In this document: one piece after another, positions 58,380 through 64,000 of the stretch
Layout: every line of letters starts with the position of its first letter
Numbering within the stretch: position 1 is the first letter of the stretch
DNA from: Sarcomyxa edulis
Lineage: Eukaryota > Basidiomycota > Agaricomycetes > Agaricales > Mycenaceae
DNA: 64,000 nt
Assembly: GCA_009761415.1 (NCBI GenBank)
Contig: QUOL01000023.1
Span: 248,001-312,000 of the forward strand
Direction: 5' to 3'
Made by a program: the position numbers and the translations under genes
Notes under the pieces: generated by a model
What the model saw: the letters and a program-made list of their open reading frames with translations, nothing else
The model's database searches: none
What the model was told of the DNA's origin: nothing

Positions 58380-59829
58380 CTAAAGCCTGGTTTTGATAGT
58401 CTCTTCCACGAAAGACCGGATCGTACTAAACTTCACACCCAAAGCAACGAGACGAGGGTCGGGTACAACACCGTAGAACCCGAATTCTTCGATGAAGTCC
58501 CACTAATCCATGCGAGTCAAGTCAACTGGCACGTAGACGTGGAGTTGGAGGAAGAAATTGAGTGCTTACCATCCCATCAAGCGAGGGTGCACCAGATGTT
58601 GCCGCCGATTTGAAGCCGACTGGTTTTCCGATGACTGCAGGTGAGGGATTTATGCGTGGCAATGGTCAGAGAACTGAGAGCAAAAAAACGAAGAGATAAC
58701 TGAGACCCACCTTCTTCGAATGTCTTGACAGTCTCTGCGTAAGTAAGTCTCTCGGAGACAACGACGAAGGTCTGGCCCAATATCTCCTTGCTGATATCCT
58801 TGTAATTCTTCAAGAGAGCAAGGACGGATGGTCCAAGGTCTTTCTCGACCCATAACCACGGTACAGGGAGTGTTATAGGCGAACGGATCGCGTTGAGTTC
58901 GTATCCGCCGGACGAAGCTGGGGTCAGCTGGTGGAAGCTGTTTCGTTCACGCATCAGTCATTGAAGGAGTTGGATGAAGGATGTTCAAGCAGCAATGCTT
59001 ACTTGTTTATGTTCTCCGCGAAGATGCCTAGACTAGAAATCAATGATGATAATTGCAAAGTTATAATTGGTAAACCGACCAGTGTGGAGGTTCGCGTGTG
59101 GTAATCCCGAGCTTCGAAGATATTCCTCGATCTCATATTTATCTGTTTGATTTGACGAGTGATATCGATACCAGGTGAGGCCCAACGAATGGATGATGCC
59201 AGTGCAGATTCGCTACCACTCACTATCGAAATGAAGCATCTGCGGATATTTTCCGTTGGAGATCAAGTTGGAACTGGGGAGAGAGCTAACCATAGCACCG
59301 ACCATCAGTATGGCTGGTCATAATGCAAGACAGGGGAGGCGTGCAATACCTCCAGACAAAGAATTTGACACCGGCCTCCTTGGACGCGTCAATCAAGTTC
59401 TTTCCGAGATCGACCTCAGCTTTGGGGTTCGTAGCGAGACTACTCAAGACGGCTGCGTCGTACGGGTTAGTGACCTGTATAGGAGATTGTCCAGGATTCA
59501 ACTTCGACTCTTGGAAGAATTGTTTGAGGCAACCTACCCCGAATACACCCTCACTACCAGCGACGGCTTTCTTGATAGATTCTTTATCCCCTAGATCGCC
59601 TTGGACGACCTGGACGCCCGAAGCGATCAATTTCTTGGAAGCCTCAGATTCGGGATGGCGCGAGACGGCGCGAGGGGTAAATGTTCCGTCTGCAAGGAGG
59701 GCGTTGATGACCGAGGACCCTGTTGAATGAGAGAGTGTGTAAGACAGAGTTGCACGAGTGAGTGTGCTACGAAGATATCTAGATACCTTGGGTTCCAGTC
59801 GCTCCGAATACGGTGACGATGCGGGACAT
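58380..59829 (-). CDS. NmrA-like NAD(P)-binding Rossmann protein
   Basis: Atypical short-chain dehydrogenase of the NmrA group; members either reduce small molecules or sense the NAD(P) redox state. The start MSRIVTVFGATGTQ joins GSSVINALL across the first intron, completing the GxxGxxG dinucleotide motif. Then come FTPRAVSRHPES, VQVVQGDLGDKESIKKAV, GSEGVFG joined to VTNPYD, KNLIDASKEAGVKFFVW, KYEIEEYLRSSGLPHANLHTG, SLGIFAENIN, a substrate-side region (LPWLWVEKDLGPSVLALLKN, GQTFVVVSERLTYAET), and an end spliced through SGAPSLDG to EFGFYGVVPDPRLVALGV. About seven short introns; the stop is at 58380. It is probably cytosolic. The NmrA name is a family label and does not show a nitrogen-control role. 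Confidence 0.86.
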
Positions 59830-60823
59830 GTTGGGATTAGAGTCCGAGTCTTTGTATACGGGGTACTAGTAGAGCAATTTCTCGGAGTGGATCTGTTGTC
59901 GTACAAAACCAGGACGAAAGTCTAGGTTTTATGAAGCCTTTCGTGTCCATAGGCGTGTCATTTAGCTTCTATTCTCGCATCTAAGAAATCAGCCAGATCA
60001 AAGTGAGTAAGACTGATGGGTTAAAATACTTGGCTTGGTAGGACGAGTGATTAATGGGCGACCATCTTATCGTTCGGACATAATTACGCGTCGATCCGGC
60101 AGTATACACAGCACAAACTCACCTGAGATTTAATCAGGTGGACCCTAGTGGGATTAATCATCCAATACAAACGCTGGGGTCGCGAAAGTACACGGACGTG
60201 GATCCAGTAAGCACTGAGCAGCCACATTGCAGCCAAACTGCTCGTCTAGATTCAATTATCATTTGAATGTGTGTCCAAACTTCAAAGATACAGCTGCGGA
60301 CGAGCTTAGTGGGTTCTTGAGTAATGAGTAAGCTGTTGAGTAAGGTGAGAGCATAAGTAATCAAGTTGACTGCAATTGCAAGCCGATACACCTGATGGGC
60401 CCAACTGTTATTACCAATAGGTAGTGATCTATGAATAGAATACTGCCACTAGTTCGGGGGGAAAACAACAGATCCTCTACGCCTCTATAATTCTCGGTAT
60501 CTCTGAGGGACTTGTCCTCAGACTTGGAGCTCACCACCGGTAACCTCCGCTGACTGTGGAGCCGGTTGTCTGGACCGTTCCAGACGTCCCTTTCGGCATC
60601 ATTCCTGCCCAGCCGTTGTCTCTTCTAAATTAAATATGGCCAAACACGAGCTCGCCGTCGCGCCGTCGCGCTCGTCGTCGGCCACAGCGAGCTCGAGTTT
60701 TTACTTAATTCTTTTTTGAATACATAGAACATCTGATTTATGAAGGACAAATACATCAACCTTAGCACAACTAAGTATAACATGAATAGGAAAGGGCTAT
60801 GCGACTGGAAAACTCAGAAGAAG
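59830..60823. other. intergenic interval beside the KDZ transposase remnant
   Basis: About 1 kb with only short ORFs. The segment 60470-60720 has several small inverted repeats (for example CTGGACCGTTCCAG near 60570 and AGGGACTTGTCCT near 60510) and a CG-rich run, and may be the 3' flank of the transposable element. No terminal repeat was defined. Confidence 0.4.
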
Positions 60824-61930
60824 CTAGTCATTGTCAACTGTCTCGAGATGGTCTGCAGAGACCGTGAGGACGTGAACAAGATCGGAGAGCATCTGTACCT
60901 CCTCATCCTCCTCCTCCCCTTCACTTCCGTCCTCCTTGTCCACAGCCGTCGATCCAAGCTCAGGCGCGTGTTGTTCACCCATCATGACCTCCTCATCCAT
61001 GGCACCGTTGTCGTTGTCGCCATCCCGTACGCCTGGCAGGATATTGCCCGTGAATCCTTTGATGAGGGAGAGGTCACGCAGCCTGCGGAGATGCAGGGAA
61101 TTGAACCGACCGCGTTCCATGCGATATAAACCTACTTGATGTGCAAGTGCAGTGTCTGTTGCTTTCAGCGCGACCTCCTTGCTGCGTAGAAACGCGTCTT
61201 CATCACGAAGGTAGGTGACAAGCCTCGGAATCTCAACGTTCAGGCGCTCGATCTCCTCCTTTGCCCTCTGTATCTTGAAATAGTGATCCATAGCGACGCG
61301 CCCGGCAGGTTTGGCCCAAGGACGATCGCGTATGTCTTGTCGAGTGTCGCGGAGTAGATCAAAGTCTGCGAGAAACGCATACTCAACGACATCATCCCAG
61401 CCTAGAGTTTGACGAGGGGGAGATAGGGATTTCGCGGCGGCGTTATAACGATCAAGAGCGGCGCGCACAGCCTGTGATCTGGCCTGCAAGGCCTTGGCGA
61501 TGTGCGTGCGCAATTTGTAACCTATGTTGCACAGATGTCACTAGCAATAGACATGGCAGGGTCATGCGCACTCACCGGTTTGAGACATATTCATCTTCGT
61601 CAACTCAAACATCCTCGCAACTATCAAGCCCTCCAGACTGTCCAAGCTACGTTGATAACGACGATTGCTGACCAGAGCAGCAGCATCACGCCATTCAGGA
61701 CACTCTGGCACCCATCGTACTTGGACTCCCAGCTTCGTCTCTAGGCTCTGTACGATGGAGAGATCCTTGTCGCGAGTTTCTAGCGCTGTGATGAGGACTG
61801 CGGCGCTAGGTGCGAAATAGTTTCTGCAACCTAACAGTAGTTCGTCCACTAAGGGTTTAGGTGACGTTTGTTTGAGGGGATTTGTACTTGACGGTAATAC
61901 CTAAATGCTCGAGGTTTTTATAAGTAAATA
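60824..61930 (-). pseudogene. truncated KDZ-type transposase (C-terminal remnant)
   Basis: The C-terminal part of a Kyakuja-Dileera-Zisupton transposase, a very large DNA-transposon protein family common in mushrooms. Visible segments: KNLEHLGITVKYKS (about 61915), DELLLGCRNYFAPS (from about 61849), VRWVPECPEWRDAAALV, a spliced join MSQTG to YKLRTHIAKALQARSQAVRA (intron 61575-61522), WDDVVEYAFLADFDLLRDTR, PWAKPAGRVAMDHYFKIQRA, and an acidic tail to the stop at 60824. About 350 residues remain out of an expected thousand or so. The catalytic core lies upstream in such proteins and is absent; the remnant abuts unrelated DNA and then a satellite array. Between GITVKYKS and DELLLG the frame is disturbed or holds a very short intron. 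Most likely an inactive fragment. Confidence 0.75.
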
Positions 61931-62518
61931 TAATGGAGAGGTCTAAATGACCTCTGTGAGAATTATAATGCGACGAGAGGAAGCCCTCTCGAATTTAGAG
62001 GTAAAGGAACTGGGAGTGAACGACTTAGCCGATCGGTTTACGGTCGCAGCAATAGTTTGTTCGGATTTGGGAGATTTCAGAAAGGCGATCGGTCGAAGCA
62101 ATTCGTTAGAAGGTGAGAAGTGAGCTACTTCTCCTTGTATAGAGTGGGTTTGTTGATTATTTCGTTCGTACAGAGATGGGGGGGGGTCTACCCGTAGCTA
62201 CCGTAATGTATTTTACAAGTCCGGTATAAGTATTCCTCGCCTCTTGCGATTAGGGGTTCGCCTTTCCACCCCTCGAGGCCTATTTCCGATAAAGAACGAT
62301 GCACGCAGCATGAACCGGATATTGGTTCCACCGGGGGGATGTCCGTTAAAATTGGTAGAGCGTATTTCGAATGCAGACTTTTCGTTTCCGATCGGTTGTG
62401 TCGAAGGGCAACCCCTTATTGTCGCTATGTCGGTCTTTGGCGAATTTCCTATCGAATCGGCCGCTTTACTGGATCGGTCGATCGGCCAATTCTTGGAATC
62501 GGTCGGCTACGAGCCATA

Positions 62519-63335
62519 ATCCTTGGGTAGAGACGACAATCGGCCGTTCCTGGAACAGCATGTCGCGTTGAATAGTGTTACACATATGCTTCATTTTGTC
62601 TTGATAGATCCATAATTTAGAATCGCTTGGTGGATGGGTCAACCGATCGGCCAGTGCAAAGGATTGGTCAGTCGCGCGCTCGAAATCTTAAGCCGGGATA
62701 AACTGGTCGGCTGTTTAATTGGATCGGCCAATCGGCCATGGTATCATCTGCATGGATAAGTTCCGTAACTTGAAATTGCCGAGTGACTAGGTCGGCCGAT
62801 CGGTCAGCACATAGGATCGGTCAGTCGCGGGTTCGAATCATTGGATGGAAACGACGATCGGCTACTCCTGGGACAGCATGTCGCGTCGAATGGCATTACA
62901 CATGCGTGTCATCTGCACGGATAAGATCCGTAACTTGAAATCGCTGGATGACTAGGTCGGCCGATCGGTCAGTGCATAGGATCGGTCAGTCGCGGGTTCG
63001 AATCATTGGATGGAAACGACGATCGGCTACTCCTGGGACAGCATGTCGCGTCGAATGGCATTACACATGCGTGTCATCTGCACGGATAAGATCCGTAACT
63101 TGAAATCGCTGGATGACTAGGTCGGCCGATCGGTCAGTGCATAGGATCGGTCAGTCGCGCGTTCGAGTCCTTATACCAAGATAAGTGTCGGCCGATCGGA
63201 TGGTGCATATTATCGGTCGGTTGCGCGTTCGAATCCTTAGACCAAGATAAGTGTCGGCCGATCGGTTGGTGCATATTATCGGTCGGTTGCGCGTTCGAAT
63301 CCTTAGACCAAGATAAGTGTCGGCCGACTTTGTAA
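62519..63335. repeat. nested tandem-repeat array (165-bp and 66-bp units)
   Basis: Two almost identical 165-bp units (62791-62955 and 62956-63120, about 2 differences) are followed by a partial third; a diverged copy lies upstream (62519 to about 62790). From 63157 a 66-bp unit repeats about three times (63157, 63223, 63289). The 66-bp unit shares the GTCGGCCGATCGG...GTTCGAATC core of the long unit, so it looks derived from it. Units are dense in CGATCGG words and carry GGTTCGAATC-like sequence. A minus-strand ORF over the 66-bp part reads as a 22-residue repeat (GRHLSWSKDSNAQPTDNMH), a consequence of 66 being divisible by 3; it is not taken as a gene. Confidence 0.9.
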
Positions 63336-64000
63336 CCGAACCTTCTACAGAAAGCGATCGCGTTTGGCCTCATTGTCGGCAGCGATAGCCAGGTCTCGGA
63401 TCCTTTCGGCGACCGATCGGCTGATAGATAGGGAAGTTCGTCAATTGTGTATCAGGAGTGATAGGCTAGGCCACCAGGTACGTGTGGGCGCAAGGTACAA
63501 GGAGTGATAGGAGCGTGTGTGTGGATTGGGCGATCAGTATTTCCAGAGGAAAATGCGTTTTGGCAGGGAGTTCATGGGTAACTGTATGACGGACGGGATC
63601 TTTTTAGGAGTCGTGGAGTCGTCTATTGGAAACTTCAGTCGTGATTTCTTCTAGACTGTCGTTAATTTTTCTGGTGACTGGTTGAACTCTTCATCTGTGG
63701 GAATACAGGGGTAATGGCTGAGGAAAGTCGTCAAAGCGTGAACGCAGTACTGAGCGGGTAGGTGAGGGATGGTCTTTCGGGGAGAAACCTAGATCGGCAT
63801 GGGGTTAATGTCTTCGTACTCATGAAATGGATAGGAACTAGGATGTCGCAGGCTAGGGATGTTCACATCCTCACACTCCATCCTAACTTTTGAACATCGA
63901 CCGTCCTCGGTCGATCAACCAGATCAGGGAACCCGTAGGCAGAGGACCAGAGGGCAATCGCCGGGGTCCCGAGGGTCCTGTGGTACGCATAAAAGCGGCA
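63336..64000. other. right end of window, nothing recognised
   Basis: 665 bp after the tandem array with no ORF of note, no RNA gene and no further repeat units. It may be the edge of a repeat-rich region that continues beyond the window. Confidence 0.5.

Noticed and set aside
63134..63373. minus-strand ORF with 22-residue repeats
   Set aside because: It is the automatic translation of the 66-bp tandem repeat; there is no independent sign of a gene.

Overview
The window is nuclear DNA from a fungus, most likely a basidiomycete of the mushroom-forming type (Agaricomycetes). The genes are dense and cut by many short introns of about 47-70 nt with ordinary GT..AG ends. The gene set is that of a complete eukaryotic housekeeping genome. 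The C-terminal half of a KDZ-type transposase, a family abundant in mushrooms, lies near the right end. The species was not identified. No plasmid, phage, CRISPR or bacterial-type operon is present.

Layout. 1-3483 (+): the 3' part of a KDM5/JARID-type histone demethylase. 3765-6517 (-): a CorA-type (Alr1/Mnr2-like) Mg2+ transporter, with an unexplained exon-like ORF just upstream. 9130-12076 (-): nuclear poly(A) polymerase in 13 exons. 12344-14136 (-): a membrane-anchored beta-helix protein. 14519-17487 (+): a KLHDC4-like kelch protein. 18894-19947 (-) and 20041-22120 (+): the spliceosomal RES/U2 protein Ist3 and translation factor eIF3d, divergent across 93 bp. 22192-23542 (-): a rhomboid-like UBA membrane protein (UBAC2/Dsc2 type). 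27140-28851 (+): an ING-family PHD protein. 30119-31744 (+): a GATA-factor gene flanked by long gene-free DNA that holds a probable MITE. 36455-37527 (-): a SnoaL/NTF2-like protein. 39947-41103 (-): an orphan coiled-coil protein. 41647-44723 (+): ribosome biogenesis factor Nop14. 44897-47413 (-): a membrane-anchored TAP-like alpha/beta hydrolase. 47616-56257 (+): the ATR/Mec1/Rad3 checkpoint kinase. 56359-57284 (-): the YEATS protein Yaf9. 57404-57811 (+): a tiny COX7A-like gene. 58380-59829 (-): an NmrA-like oxidoreductase. 60824-61930 (-): a truncated KDZ transposase. 62519-63335: a nested tandem-repeat array.

The genes do not form an operon or cluster. Chromatin regulation recurs (KDM5, ING, Yaf9), with RNA processing and translation (PAP, Ist3, eIF3d, Nop14) and checkpoint signalling (ATR). 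Several neighbours are divergent over less than 400 bp or convergent over 70-175 bp. Gene-poor stretches are 6.8-9.1, 23.5-27.1, 31.7-36.4 and 37.5-39.9 kb.

I found no clearly new multi-gene system. The most interesting signals are a possible 1-nt exon in the SnoaL-like gene, two GC-AG introns needed to keep frame, a roughly 204-bp inverted-repeat element, a two-period satellite whose units carry a Pol III B-box-like sequence, and an in-frame exon of unknown origin upstream of the CorA gene. All models come from reading splice signals and translations by eye; no database search was run.
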